From Paenibacillus sp. GSMTC-2017 (GTDB lineage Bacteria > Bacillota > Bacilli > Paenibacillales > Paenibacillaceae), in contig NZ_JAECMT010000006.1 of NCBI RefSeq assembly GCF_016019935.1, positions 91,367-155,366 of the forward strand: DNA of 64,000 nucleotides, read 5' to 3'. Of the stretch, positions 8,838 through 19,200 are shown piece by piece (the stretch's first letter is position 1; the number at the start of each line of letters is the position of its first letter). Position numbers and translations under genes: made by a program. The notes under the pieces were generated by a model. The model saw only the letters and a list, made by a program, of their open reading frames with translations. It did not search any database and was not told the DNA's origin.

Positions 8838-9062
8838 GGAATGAAATAGTGGCTTGAGGCTATTTTGTGTGCATAGTAATCGAGAAATGGTTTGCCTTCA
8901 GGGTAACCTAATTTAGTTGTATACGGCTTGAGACAAGGGGAAACTCTATCCTCATTTCGTATGTACTAAATCTAAAGAAAATGAAATGAACCTTGTAGTA
9001 TTCATTTCACGATTCTTTTTTCGATTATTGTAAACACAGGCCAATAGCCTGTGTTTTTTATT
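8838..9062 (+). promoter_or_regulatory. transcription attenuator with competing hairpins
   Basis: The leader holds several stems. (1) AAATAG 8844-8849 pairs with CTATTT 8860-8865. (2) GGTT..GCC 8889-8898 pairs with GG..AACC up to 8909. (3) ATTTAGT..ATACG 8911-8925 pairs with CGTAT..ACTAAAT 8957-8971. (4) TGAAATGAA 8982-8990 pairs with TTCATTTCA 9001-9009. (5) The terminator is at 9032-9062. The segment GGCTATT at 8858-8864 is exactly complementary to AATAGCC at 9043-9049 in the terminator loop and 3' arm, and GTGT 8867-8870 to ACAC 9034-9037. That pairing would break the terminator. It competes with stem 1, which lies where a ribosome at the end of the leader peptide would sit. All complementarities are seen; the switching is inferred. 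Confidence 0.65.
9032..9062 (+). terminator. intrinsic terminator (attenuator) before the hydrolase
   Basis: A perfect 10-bp stem, AAACACAGGC (9032-9041) with GCCTGTGTTT (9047-9056) and a 5-base loop, runs into a T-rich tract. It ends 27 bases before the hydrolase ATG and after the only promoter, so it must be read through for expression. Confidence 0.85.
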
Positions 9063-9088
9063 TTATCTAAACGATTGGAGGGATTTTC

Positions 9089-9931
9089 ATGAACGAACAA
9101 CTAGTAAAATTAGATGGAATTGAACTGTGTACCGATAGTTTCGGGGAACGAGCTAATCCCGCGATATTGCTCATTATGGGTGCCCAATCTTCACTGATTT
9201 GGTGGGAAGAAGAGTTTTGTCAACGTCTAGCTGATACGGGCCGTTTTGTTGTTCGTTATGATAATCGTGATGTTGGACGTTCTACAACCTACGAGCTAGG
9301 TCAACCGGGTTATACTTTTGAAGACATGGCTGATGATGCAATTCGAATATTGGATGCGTATGAGATTAAGAAGGCACATATCGTAGGCATGTCCTTAGGC
9401 GGCATGTTGACCCAAATGATTGCGATTCGAAATCCAGAAAGAGTGTTAACGATTACCCTTCTATCAACGTCAAATTTTGCTCCTCACCTACCACCAATGG
9501 AGGATAAGCTTATTCAATTTTTCTCCAAGTCGGCCGGAGTAGATTGGGCTAACAAGCAATCAGTCATTACATTTATAGTAGAAAGGTCAAAACATGCAAT
9601 AGGCTCGAAGCATATATTTGATGAAAATAGGGTTTATCATTTAGCTAAAGAAGACGTGAAAAGAAGCAATAATATGGCTAGCATAAATAATCACGGTATG
9701 GTGAGAGGTGGAGAATCTTGTATAGGTAGGACGAGTGAAATAAATGTACCCACCCTCGTTATACATGGTACGGAAGATCCAGTTATTCCATATGCACATG
9801 GTCAACATCTAGTAAACGAAATTCGAGGAGCAGTATTGTTAACGTTGGAAGGTGTAGGTCACGAGATGCACTATGATGATTGGGATTTAATTATCGATAC
9901 GATCTCAAAGCATACTTCGAAACCAGATTAA
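9089..9931 (+). CDS. alpha/beta hydrolase, EstX/EstT-like (putative macrolide esterase)
   Basis: This 280-residue cytoplasmic hydrolase has the nucleophile elbow GMSLGG, the acid HGTEDPVIP and the terminal catalytic histidine GVGHEMH. The N-terminal IELCTDSFGE, then LLIMGAQSSLIWW and RYDNRDVGRST, is the pattern of the EstX/EstT group; EstT opens the lactone of 16-membered macrolides. The ATG lies behind GGAGGGATTTTC. The gene is alone between two terminators, and its leader has a short peptide and an antiterminator, which fits an inducible antibiotic-resistance gene. Macrolide specificity is an inference from family resemblance. Other lactone or ester substrates, even the product of a flanking cluster, remain possible. 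Confidence 0.75.
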   Translation: MNEQLVKLDGIELCTDSFGERANPAILLIMGAQSSLIWWEEEFCQRLADTGRFVVRYDNRDVGRSTTYELGQPGYTFEDMADDAIRILDAYEIKKAHIVGMSLGGMLTQMIAIRNPERVLTITLLSTSNFAPHLPPMEDKLIQFFSKSAGVDWANKQSVITFIVERSKHAIGSKHIFDENRVYHLAKEDVKRSNNMASINNHGMVRGGESCIGRTSEINVPTLVIHGTEDPVIPYAHGQHLVNEIRGAVLLTLEGVGHEMHYDDWDLIIDTISKHTSKPD

Positions 9932-9958
9932 CTCAATTGACATAAGCGATGGTCCTAT

Positions 9959-10012
9959 AAAACAGCGACAGTATAAGCGATTTTTCTCGCCAAGAACTGT
10001 CGCTGTTTCTTT
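9959..10012 (+). terminator. intrinsic terminator after the hydrolase gene
   Basis: A 13-bp perfect stem, AAACAGCGACAGT (9960-9972) and ACTGTCGCTGTTT (9996-10008), with a 23-base loop is followed by CTTTT. It separates the hydrolase unit from the NRPS/PKS locus. Confidence 0.85.
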
Positions 10013-10052
10013 TAAAAGGTGCTAATGCGGATGATTTTATGTAAATTTTTGA

Positions 10053-10090
10053 TAGATTTTAATGATTTTTATTAAAATCTACGATTTTTT
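10053..10090 (+). repeat. AT-rich 11-bp inverted repeat with T-run
   Basis: TAGATTTTAAT (10053-10063) and ATTAAAATCTA (10071-10081) form a perfect inverted repeat, with GATTTTT between them and a run of six T at 10085-10090. It lies just upstream of the promoter-like pair at 10106-10135. It could be a second weak terminator or an operator controlling the NRPS/PKS operon. No regulator gene lies nearby to decide. Confidence 0.5.
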
Positions 10091-10105
10091 GATCGACAAG
10101 TCGTA

Positions 10106-10135
10106 TTGACTAGTTTAGATGAGCTTTGGTACAGT
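10106..10135 (+). promoter_or_regulatory. candidate promoter of the NRPS/PKS operon
   Basis: TTGACT (10106-10111) is followed after 18 bases by TACAGT (10130-10135), 295 bases before the first synthetase. The rest of the gap (10136-10361) has no strong structure; it is AT-rich with a near-repeated CTCCTTAGAT (about 10221 and 10241). Confidence 0.4.
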
Positions 10136-10361
10136 AATGCTATTCCTATCATTTTGACTTCACATTTGCTCCCTCAGCGCTAAATCAATAAAGTGCAATC
10201 ACTTCTTGAATCAGCTCAATACTCCTTAGATTTACTCTACTCTCCTTAGATATACTTAGCAGCATTCATTTCGGTGTTTCTCTTCCTAGAACTGCACGAT
10301 AAAATTCCAATCTATTAACACTTTAATCTATTAAACTATTAATCTTGTAAAGGGAAGGGGC

Positions 10362-10415
10362 ATGCCTGAAGCTCAGCTTCTAAAACGAATACGAATGATA
10401 GTTAATTTGGCATAA
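10362..10415 (+). CDS. 17-codon upstream ORF before the first synthetase
   Basis: An ATG behind AAAGGGAAGGGG opens a 17-residue frame (MPEAQLLKRIRMIVNLA) whose TAA is 14 bases before the NRPS ATG and abuts its GGAGGG site. The ribosome site and spacing suggest a translated leader that may couple translation to the synthetase. There is no similarity that can be recognised and no obvious RNA switch around it, so it could be chance. Confidence 0.35.
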   Translation: MPEAQLLKRIRMIVNLA

Positions 10416-10429
10416 CGGAGGGATTTTTA

Positions 10430-13400
10430 ATGAATGTACCGACGTCGGTACTGACGTTGAGCGATGTCACTCACCCTTTGACCCATCCGCAGAAACGAAT
10501 ATGGTACATGGAAAATATATTTCCAGGTACGTCACTAGCGAATATAGGCGGACCAGTTCGGGTTAAAGGACTTATCAATTTTGGCTTGCTGGAGCAGGCA
10601 ATTCATACACTAATACGCCAGCATGACGGTTTGCGCCTGCAACTTGCCGAATTAGATGGTGAAGCGATACAGATCGTAAAAGAATATGAGAAGCAGCCGC
10701 TTGATTTTTTCGATTTCTCTATGGAGGCTGATGCTGAAACAGCCTTTAGGTCATGGGTGCAGAACGAAGCCAGTAAACCGTTTCAACTAGTGAACTCGAA
10801 ACTATATTATTTTGCGATGTTTCGTATATCGGATAAGGATAACGGATACTTCGTTAAGTGCCATCATATTATTTCTGACGGTTGGTCAAACCAACTGACA
10901 ACATCACAGATTGCTGATCATTATACGAAGTTGGTCAACAGGGAGGTCATTGATACCGAGCTGCAATCGCCATCATACTTGCAATATGTTAAAGAAGCAG
11001 AACTTTATTTCGAATCACCGCGATTCATCAAAAGTAAGCAGTTCTGGAATGAGAAATTTAAATCGCTTCCCGAAGGGGCAACTCAAATATCCGTCAGCAG
11101 TACAGAGGGAAGGCGTCATTCCTTACAGCTCGATATAGAGCTTTCACTGCGTATTCAATCATTTGCAAGTGGAGCGGGTATATCACTGAATACGGTTTTT
11201 GTACTCGCCTATTTGATCTATTTGTATAAAACTACGCAGCAACGCGATCTAGTCGTTGGTACTCCTGTGCTCAATCGATCAGGTAAAAAGGAAAAGTCGA
11301 TGTACGGGATGTTCACAACGACGATGCCATTCCGATTTAACCTTGATACGGAGGCAACAGTAGAGTTCGCGCTGAAACTTGTTCAAAAGGGACTTATGGA
11401 ATGTTACTTCCATCAGCGATACCCTTACGATCTGCTCGCACAAGATCTGGAACTGAAGAAAAAAGGCTACGATCAGCTGTTTAAAGCGAGCATTAATTAC
11501 TACAATACAAAGCTTCTCACTGAAATGAATGGCGTGCCAATCGAAAATGAGGAATTCTACAACGGCCATCAACTATACGAGCTTCAACTAGTCATTAAAC
11601 ATTGGTCAGCAGATGGCGGTTTAACTCTTGATTTCGACTACCGACTTGATAAGTATAGTGCCGAACAAATTGAAGAGTTATCCGGTGATTTGTTGCTTTT
11701 TATCGAACAGATGTTAGGAAAACCACAAGCGACTATTAAAAGCTTGTCAGTACTAACTGAGGCGGAAAGAAGCCGTGAAATTTATGACTATAACAAGACG
11801 AATACTGAGTACCCGAAGGAACGATCAGTACTGCAATTGTTTGAGGATCAAGTAGAGCAAAAACCAGACGATGTTGCAATTGTACACGAACGAGTACAGT
11901 GGACCTATCGTCAATTAAATGAACAGGCCAATCGACTAGCACGATATCTAAAGCAGAAGGGAATTGCACACGAGTCTATCGTCGGGCTATGGATGCAGCA
12001 TTCCATTGAAGCAGTAGTAGCTATTTTGGCAGTTATGAAGGCAGACGGCACATACTTGCCGATCGATCCAGCATATCCAGATGAACGGATCCGTTATATG
12101 TTGGAGGATTCAGGTACAGAGCTTGTACTTACAAACTTTACCGATGCGACCATTGTGGGATATTCGGGTGAGATTTTGGACTATCAGGGACTTTTACTTG
12201 ATGGACTAGATTCATCTAATCTTGCACACGTCCATGAACCACACGATCTGGCCTATATCATCTACACATCAGGTTCCACTGGTCGTCCAAAAGGCGCGAT
12301 GATCGAACACAGAGGGTTGACGAATTACATCTGGTGGGCGAAGAAGGTGTACGTTCGTGATGAGATTCCAACATTCCCATTGTATTCATCGTTAGCGTTC
12401 GATCTAACGGTCACATCAATATTTACACCGCTAATATGCGGAGGACGTATTTGCGTTTATCGGGACGACGGCGATGAGTTTATTTTGTATCGTATTTTGC
12501 GAGATAACGTTTCTACCATTATTAAGCTGACGCCAGCACATCTGGCTTTACTTAAAGAACGAGATTATAAGCATGCAGTAGTTAAACATTTTATCGTTGG
12601 AGGTGAGGATTTAAAAACAAATTTAGCAAAGGAAATTACCGATACTTTTGGGGGTGAAATAGCAATTTACAATGAGTACGGCCCGACTGAAACGGTAGTT
12701 GGCTGTATGATTCATCAATATAACGGCAATGAGGATGATCGGGCTTCTGTACCTATTGGCGTACCAGCGGATAACGTCATGTTATACATTCTTGATCCAG
12801 ATCTGAATCCCATGAAGCAAGGGGCTATTGGGGAACTTTATATAGCAGGAGACGGTGTTGCCAGAGGGTATCTTCATCGTGAAGAGTTGACACGCGAGAG
12901 GTTTCTGGATAATCCGTTTGTCCCTGGTACTCGAATGTATCGAACGGGGGATCTAGCTAAGCGGCTAGCAGACGGAAAGATTGAATATGGGGGCCGTATA
13001 GACCACCAAGTGAAAATACGAGGTTATCGGATTGAAACAGCGGAGATCGAGAAGGTGATCATCCAACACGAGGGTATACTAGACGCGGTTGTTATTGACC
13101 GTGAGCATGAAAATCTCGGGAAATATTTATGCGCTTATATCGTGAAGCAATCACCACTAACGACTGCTGAACTGAAGCAACATTTATCTCTGAAGCTGCC
13201 ATCCTACATGGTGCCATCGATGGTTGTGGAACTTGATGAGATCCCGCTTACGATCAATGGAAAAGTTAATCGGGTATTGTTGCCGGAACCTGATACCACT
13301 TCAGCTGGGGAATCTGAATATGTCTCGGCTCGGACTGACAGGGAAGTACGGTTAGTAGAAATCATCAGTGGAGTTTTGCAGAATGATCGAATAGGGGTCA

Positions 13401-14959
13401 ATGATCACTTTTACAACTTAGGCGGAGATTCGATTAAAGCGATACAAGTGTCATCACGCCTGAACAGAGTTGGTTTTTCACTCAAGGTTAGAGATATTTT
13501 GGAAAATCCAATTATCGAACAGATGGCGCTTCGAGTAGAGCTGTTAAAGACTGTCAACGTTGCTCCGCAAGGGCTTTGTGAGGGTAAACTCGAACCACTG
13601 CCGATTACCACATGGTTTTTCCAGCAACAGCTTAAAAGGCCGGAATATTACCATCAATCTGTACTGCTTCACTTACAAGCAGAAGTAGATGTGGATGTAT
13701 TAAAAAGAATTCTGCTACAGCTTGTTGACCATCATGATGGATTGCGTTTGCAAGTTAATTTAGAGACACATGAGTTGTCCTATCATAACGAAAGGGACCG
13801 TTTGCTACTCGTTCAGTCGGTCTCGTTAGCGGATACTGATGATCATACGCAAAACGTACGGATGGTTGAGCTATGCGAAACGTTTAAATCACAATTCCAT
13901 CTGCAAAATACACTGCTCATCGGAATATGTCTATTCGATCTTGGCCGAAACGGGAAGAGGTTGCTTATTACTGCGCATCACCTCGTTATAGACGGAGTAT
14001 CGTGGCGTATTTTGCTAGAAGATTTCGCGGAAGCACTTAACAGCCATTCACGAGGTGAAATCGTTACATTTCCGCCCAAAACAGCATCTCTACAAATGTG
14101 GTCACAACATGTGAGGAATTACCTATTACCCGAGCAGGAACAACATTATTGGCAATCTATTAGTAATCGGCTTACGACTATCCCTATTGATTATGCAGAT
14201 GGAGAAGCCAGTGTAAGGAGCTCGAGTACAATGGAGCATTGCTTTACAGCTGAGCAGACGAACAAGTTGCTTTATGAATGCCACCAGGCGTATGGAACAA
14301 AACCACTGGAGTTACTAGTAGCGGTACTGACTCGTGCAATTTATAGCAGTTTTAGTTTAAAGGAAGCTGTTGTGGAGTTAGAGTCACACGGGCGAGAGCA
14401 ACTTCGTGATGAAGTCGATCTTTCTCGTACAGTTGGCTGGTTTACAAGCATTTATCCAGTAAAGTTGTTGCAACCAGTTCACGAGTCTGATGAGTCAACT
14501 TTAGGTTCTCTCATTAAGTCGGTGAAAGAGCAGCTCCGATCGATACCTATGCAAGGAATAGGATTTGGCTTACTACAGGCACAACAGAAATTAGTAGCCG
14601 ATTATGATGCTAGAAAGTTAATGCGATTTAACTTTCTCGGTGATTTTGACGGCCTGTGGGACAACAGCTGGTTCACATTGGCGAGTGGAAGTAGCGGCTT
14701 AGATACGAGCAAGGAGAATGAACTTACTTCCTTGTTGGACATTAATGCAATGATAGTCGATCAATCTTTGCGCTTAAGTATCACATATAGTCGAAATCGG
14801 TTTAAAGACGCGACGATTACTAGATTCATGCAGTCCTATAATGAGGCTTTGATGCTAATTATTAACCACTGTGCTCACAAAGGAGTGATGGAATATACAC
14901 CTTCGGACTTTGAGACAGTTGCCTTGTCACAGGAAGAGCTTGATAGTTTGTTTCTCTAA
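10430..14959 (+). CDS. NRPS, starter C-A(Asn)-T-E, installs N-acyl-D-Asn
   Basis: This 1509-residue synthetase has four domains. The condensation domain (about 10-440) has HHIISDG near residue 144; its start, HPQKRIWYMENIFPGTS, is typical of lipoinitiating starter C domains. The adenylation domain (about 465-960) has SGSTGRPKG near 613. In the thiolation domain, the carrier serine is about S1001 in GGDSIKAIQ. The epimerisation domain (about 1045-1509) has HHLVIDGVSW near 1181. By alignment to GrsA the A-domain pocket reads D-L-T-K-I-G-E-V-G-K, one change from the asparagine code. It therefore should make an N-acylated D-Asn. That is the prodrug cap of colibactin, zwittermicin and xenocoumacin-type pathways, where the first enzyme has this same layout. 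The peptidase gene downstream agrees. Confidence 0.9.
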   Translation: MNVPTSVLTLSDVTHPLTHPQKRIWYMENIFPGTSLANIGGPVRVKGLINFGLLEQAIHTLIRQHDGLRLQLAELDGEAIQIVKEYEKQPLDFFDFSMEADAETAFRSWVQNEASKPFQLVNSKLYYFAMFRISDKDNGYFVKCHHIISDGWSNQLTTSQIADHYTKLVNREVIDTELQSPSYLQYVKEAELYFESPRFIKSKQFWNEKFKSLPEGATQISVSSTEGRRHSLQLDIELSLRIQSFASGAGISLNTVFVLAYLIYLYKTTQQRDLVVGTPVLNRSGKKEKSMYGMFTTTMPFRFNLDTEATVEFALKLVQKGLMECYFHQRYPYDLLAQDLELKKKGYDQLFKASINYYNTKLLTEMNGVPIENEEFYNGHQLYELQLVIKHWSADGGLTLDFDYRLDKYSAEQIEELSGDLLLFIEQMLGKPQATIKSLSVLTEAERSREIYDYNKTNTEYPKERSVLQLFEDQVEQKPDDVAIVHERVQWTYRQLNEQANRLARYLKQKGIAHESIVGLWMQHSIEAVVAILAVMKADGTYLPIDPAYPDERIRYMLEDSGTELVLTNFTDATIVGYSGEILDYQGLLLDGLDSSNLAHVHEPHDLAYIIYTSGSTGRPKGAMIEHRGLTNYIWWAKKVYVRDEIPTFPLYSSLAFDLTVTSIFTPLICGGRICVYRDDGDEFILYRILRDNVSTIIKLTPAHLALLKERDYKHAVVKHFIVGGEDLKTNLAKEITDTFGGEIAIYNEYGPTETVVGCMIHQYNGNEDDRASVPIGVPADNVMLYILDPDLNPMKQGAIGELYIAGDGVARGYLHREELTRERFLDNPFVPGTRMYRTGDLAKRLADGKIEYGGRIDHQVKIRGYRIETAEIEKVIIQHEGILDAVVIDREHENLGKYLCAYIVKQSPLTTAELKQHLSLKLPSYMVPSMVVELDEIPLTINGKVNRVLLPEPDTTSAGESEYVSARTDREVRLVEIISGVLQNDRIGVNDHFYNLGGDSIKAIQVSSRLNRVGFSLKVRDILENPIIEQMALRVELLKTVNVAPQGLCEGKLEPLPITTWFFQQQLKRPEYYHQSVLLHLQAEVDVDVLKRILLQLVDHHDGLRLQVNLETHELSYHNERDRLLLVQSVSLADTDDHTQNVRMVELCETFKSQFHLQNTLLIGICLFDLGRNGKRLLITAHHLVIDGVSWRILLEDFAEALNSHSRGEIVTFPPKTASLQMWSQHVRNYLLPEQEQHYWQSISNRLTTIPIDYADGEASVRSSSTMEHCFTAEQTNKLLYECHQAYGTKPLELLVAVLTRAIYSSFSLKEAVVELESHGREQLRDEVDLSRTVGWFTSIYPVKLLQPVHESDESTLGSLIKSVKEQLRSIPMQGIGFGLLQAQQKLVADYDARKLMRFNFLGDFDGLWDNSWFTLASGSSGLDTSKENELTSLLDINAMIVDQSLRLSITYSRNRFKDATITRFMQSYNEALMLIINHCAHKGVMEYTPSDFETVALSQEELDSLFL

Positions 14960-15024
14960 CTGCTTATAGTTGACTCGATTGCACCTTACGTTTGTAATCT
15001 GAGGTATCAATGGAGGTCGTCCTA

Positions 15025-16269
15025 ATGTCTAGAGTAGTGTTTTTTGGTGTCGATCTGCATGGGCATGTCAATCCCACGCTTGGATTGATCAGCAAGCTGG
15101 TCGAGAGGGGAGAAGAGGTAATCTACTATTGTAGTGATCCTTTTCGCGAAAAGATTGAACAAACGGGAGCTTCATTCTGTAGCTATCGAGGGCTGCTGAG
15201 CTTTGGACGGCATAACGGAACGGGAATTGAAACATTGCTTGTATTTGCAGATTTTCTGATGAACAAGTGCCGAATTTTAGTAGACGCACTGTATGATGAG
15301 ATCTATCAATTGCAGCCCGATTATATTATCCATGACAGCTTTTGTTTATGGGGTAAAGAACTTGCAATCGGGCTGAATATCCCGGGTATCGCCGTGTTTG
15401 CTAACTTTCCATTTATTGATGAGATGGCGCAAAAGGACCCTGCTTTTTTTATGGAGTATGTGCTACTGGCTTCTGAGGAGCCATTTTATGTTAAGCATAA
15501 GGGTCAGCATGATGTATATCGTAAACTGCTTGATAAGCTTGCACGTGTAATTGCTCTAAAGTATGGGAAACAATCGATTAATGTGATAAATGATATTTTT
15601 TGCAGCAAAGAGGGGTTAAATCTGTTGTTTACATCTCGTGAATTTCAGCTTCATGAGGAAACCTTTGATGATACCCACTTGTTTGCAGGTTATGAGGTTT
15701 ATCCAAGAGACGAACCAGTAGATTTCCCATATGAGCTACTAGACGGCAGGCCGTTAATTTACATTGCGTTTGGCACAATTCTTCATAACTTGTCCGATCT
15801 CTATCAAACTTGCTTTGATGCATTAAGAGATTCGGATTATCAAGTGGTTATGTCAGTAGGCATAGAAACAGACTCTTCAATATGTGATTCTGCTCCTGCT
15901 AACTTTATCGTTCGACCTTATGTGCCTCAATTAAAGCTATTAAGTAAAGCAGATATCTTTGTTACACATGGCGGGGCTAATAGCATTTACGAATCATTAT
16001 GCAACTGTGTACCGATGGTTGTTATGCCGCAAGTATTCGATGAGTTTATGGGTGCGTTGATGGTTGAACAATCAGGTGCTGGAGTCTACATACGCAATAA
16101 AATGCCAAGTGCAGAGGAGCTGCGAGAGATGATCCGGCAGGTGAAAACCAATCCAATTTATCTCGATAATTGTAGACGTATTAAACAATCCTTTGAGGCG
16201 GCAGGCGGCTTGAATTATGCAGTAAATGAGGTCATTCATTTTGCGAAGCAGAAGGTGTGTCATGAGTAA
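15025..16269 (+). CDS. GT1 (MGT/YjiC-type) glycosyltransferase
   Basis: The start is placed at the ATG 15025, because GGAGGT at 15012-15017 is its ribosome site; an in-frame ATG at 15010 would leave that site inside the gene. The 414-residue protein has the N-terminal acceptor half (FGVDLHGHVNPTLGL, with the catalytic-position His) and the C-terminal donor motif VPQLKLLSKADIFVTHGGANS...VPMVVMPQVFDE. Relatives move UDP-activated sugars onto macrolides, flavonoids or peptides, often as producer self-protection. It lies between the Asn-loading NRPS and the peptidase-exporter and overlaps the latter by 8 bases. It may glycosylate the inactive precursor or the product. The sugar donor is not determined. 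Confidence 0.85.
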   Translation: MSRVVFFGVDLHGHVNPTLGLISKLVERGEEVIYYCSDPFREKIEQTGASFCSYRGLLSFGRHNGTGIETLLVFADFLMNKCRILVDALYDEIYQLQPDYIIHDSFCLWGKELAIGLNIPGIAVFANFPFIDEMAQKDPAFFMEYVLLASEEPFYVKHKGQHDVYRKLLDKLARVIALKYGKQSINVINDIFCSKEGLNLLFTSREFQLHEETFDDTHLFAGYEVYPRDEPVDFPYELLDGRPLIYIAFGTILHNLSDLYQTCFDALRDSDYQVVMSVGIETDSSICDSAPANFIVRPYVPQLKLLSKADIFVTHGGANSIYESLCNCVPMVVMPQVFDEFMGALMVEQSGAGVYIRNKMPSAEELREMIRQVKTNPIYLDNCRRIKQSFEAAGGLNYAVNEVIHFAKQKVCHE

Positions 16270-19200
16270 TTTTAAACGGATAATGTTGTCCATTTGTTTA
16301 ATAGCCACTCTTTTTATATCTGTGAGTGGAAGTTTGGCAGTAGCGGCTTCAACGGTTGGTTCTGCAGAGATAACCGATATTGATGCCTATATCGAAGATA
16401 TGAAGGATAAATCTGAAATACCAGGGATGTCAGTAGTAATAGTTAAAGGTGGCGAAACCGTCTATCAGAAAGGGTTTGGTTATGCTGATGCCAAGAGCAA
16501 TGTACCAGTAGGGCCAGAGACATTGTTTGAGCTAGGCTCAACGAGCAAAGCTTATACGGCATTAGCAGTAATCCAGCTAGAAGAACGTGGGCTACTTAAT
16601 CTGGATGATCCAGTAACGAAGTATCTTCCTTGGTTCAAGACAACCTACGAAGGTCAACCCGCTGATATTCAATTAAAGCATTTTCTATACCAAACAAGTG
16701 GTTTGCCTTTTCATAGTATCGGGGATATCCCTGTTGCAGAGGATGATCTGGCACTTGAAACGACGGTTCGTACACAGATTGGGCAGAAACTCGATCATAG
16801 GCCGGGCGAAAAATATTTATACGCAACCATTAACTACGATGTGCTTGGTCTCATTATTCAAGGAGTATCAGGAATGTCTTATGAGGAATATGTACAGTCG
16901 AATGTTTTGGACCCATTAAATCTGAAACAAACGTATATGTTCCGTGAGGACGCAGCACAAGGAGAAATGGCTGTTGGTTATAAACTCAGCATGCTAAATC
17001 CAGCTGTATACGATGCACCTATGTATAGAGGTAACACACCTGCTGGTTACATTATCTCCAATTCAACGGATGTGGCGAAATGGCTGAAAATCCAGCTAAA
17101 TGCTGATCCAGAAGCAGAAGCATTCAGCAAATGGATAACGAAATCCCATGAGCCAAACCGTGCCGTTGCACCTGCGAGTGATGGTTCATCGTATGCGGCT
17201 GGCTGGAGCGTCTATCAAGAAGGAACGGGTATGCTCGCCCATGCTGGAGCGAATCCTAATTTCTCGACTTATTTTGCCATCCGTCCTACGGACGGTTTCG
17301 GTGTAGCTGTACTTGCCAATCTGAATTCTCCATACACAAGTACAACAGCACAAGGCATTATGAACATGCTCATCGGCAAAAAAGTTCCCGAAACTGGGGG
17401 TGATATGTACAAAAGTATCGATACGATATCGTCGGTCGCCCTTCTCATAACTGCACCTGTTCTGCTGCTCGTGCTATGGCTGACGGGGCAGGCAATCTTA
17501 CAGACCATAAAAGGTACTCGTACGTATGTAGGGCGTCACGCTACAACCGTTTCGGGACTCGCGATATACGCCACGTTTATGGCAGGGCTTGCTTATTGCT
17601 TTTATCAAATACCGGATACTCTCTTTTGGAATTTGAACTGGACTTTCGTGCAAGTGTGGGCGCCCAATATATTTACCTATACAGTTGTTTCCTTATATAC
17701 AACGATAGCGCTATTCGGACTATATTTCTTGTTTACGACGGTATTCCCGAAATCGGACGACCGTTCGTTTTTTGCACTAACACTGCTTAGCATTGCAAGC
17801 GGCTTTGGCAACGCACTTATTATATTCATCGTTAATGAGACGCTGAATCGAGATATCCAGAAGTTCCAGAGCGGTATGCTAGTCTTTTTTGTACTCGGAA
17901 TTGCGATTTATGTCTTTGGGCAGAAGCTTGTCCGTACTAGATTAGTTAGAATTGCTAACGATATGGTGTACGAGAAACGAGTCGAACTGCTCGGGAAAAT
18001 ACTAAGTACGTCCTATCAGAAGATCGAAGGAGTGGAGGAGGGTAAAATACCAGCTTCGCTCAATAATGATACGGAGACGATAAGCGGATTTTCGAACATC
18101 GTTATTACGGGTGCTACTAGTTTAGTTACGTTAATTAGCTGTTTTGTCTATATGGGCATGATCAGCTTTATGGGGGTGCTTGTCGCGATAGGTTTTATCG
18201 TGCTCGCTGCGGGTATTCATTATTTTGTTGGTTTGAAGGCGAATCGACTTTGGGAGCAGATGCGTGATATCCAGAACGTATTTTTCAGATTTATTAGTGA
18301 TTTGACTGGTGGATTCAAAGAGCTCAGTTTGAACAAAAACAAACGTGCTGATTTCCAGCAGGATATGCAGGCAAATTGTCATTCGTATCGAGAGAAACGG
18401 ATCGGCGGCGATCTTAAATTTGCTAATGTAAATGTAATCGGTGAACTGCTATTTACATTTGTTATCGGCGCAGTCGTCTTTTTGTTCCCATTGTTATTTA
18501 GTGAGCTGAAGACCAATACGATGCGCAATTATGTGTTTGTCCTTTTGTATATGACAGGGCCAGTACATGGCATACTCGGAACCATTCCAAATATTTTCCG
18601 AGTGCGAATTAGTTGGAACCGAATTAATGAGTTATCAAAAGAACTAGATTCTATACAGGAAGCGCAGAAGCAAGTCGCAACGAGTGTGGAAGCGTCTGAT
18701 TCGATGGATCTAAAACTGAAGTCGGTTGAATATCACTACGGAAATAGTGAGGGTGAGAAATTTGCTGTAGGTCCTATCGATTGTTCATTCCGATCAGGCC
18801 AAATTACTTTTATTACGGGTGGCAATGGTAGCGGGAAATCGACTTTAGCAAAGCTGATAACCGGTCTATACGAACCTGTACACGGTGGCATTACGATAAA
18901 CGGTCAGTCCATTCATATGAGTGAATTAAGTGGACATTTTTCAGCGATATTCAGCGATTTTTATTTGTTTGAGAAGTTATACGGTGTTCCCTATTCATCT
19001 AAGCAAGCGGAGATTGCTCATTATCTGAATGTACTTCATCTACAGGATAAAGTTGAGATTCGTGACGGTTCTTTAAATACAAGGAAGCTGTCGACAGGTC
19101 AACGAAAGCGGCTTGCATTGTTAATTAGTTATTTGGAGGATCGGCCAATCTGTTTATTTGATGAGTGGGCAGCAGATCAAGATCCGGAATATCGTGCATT

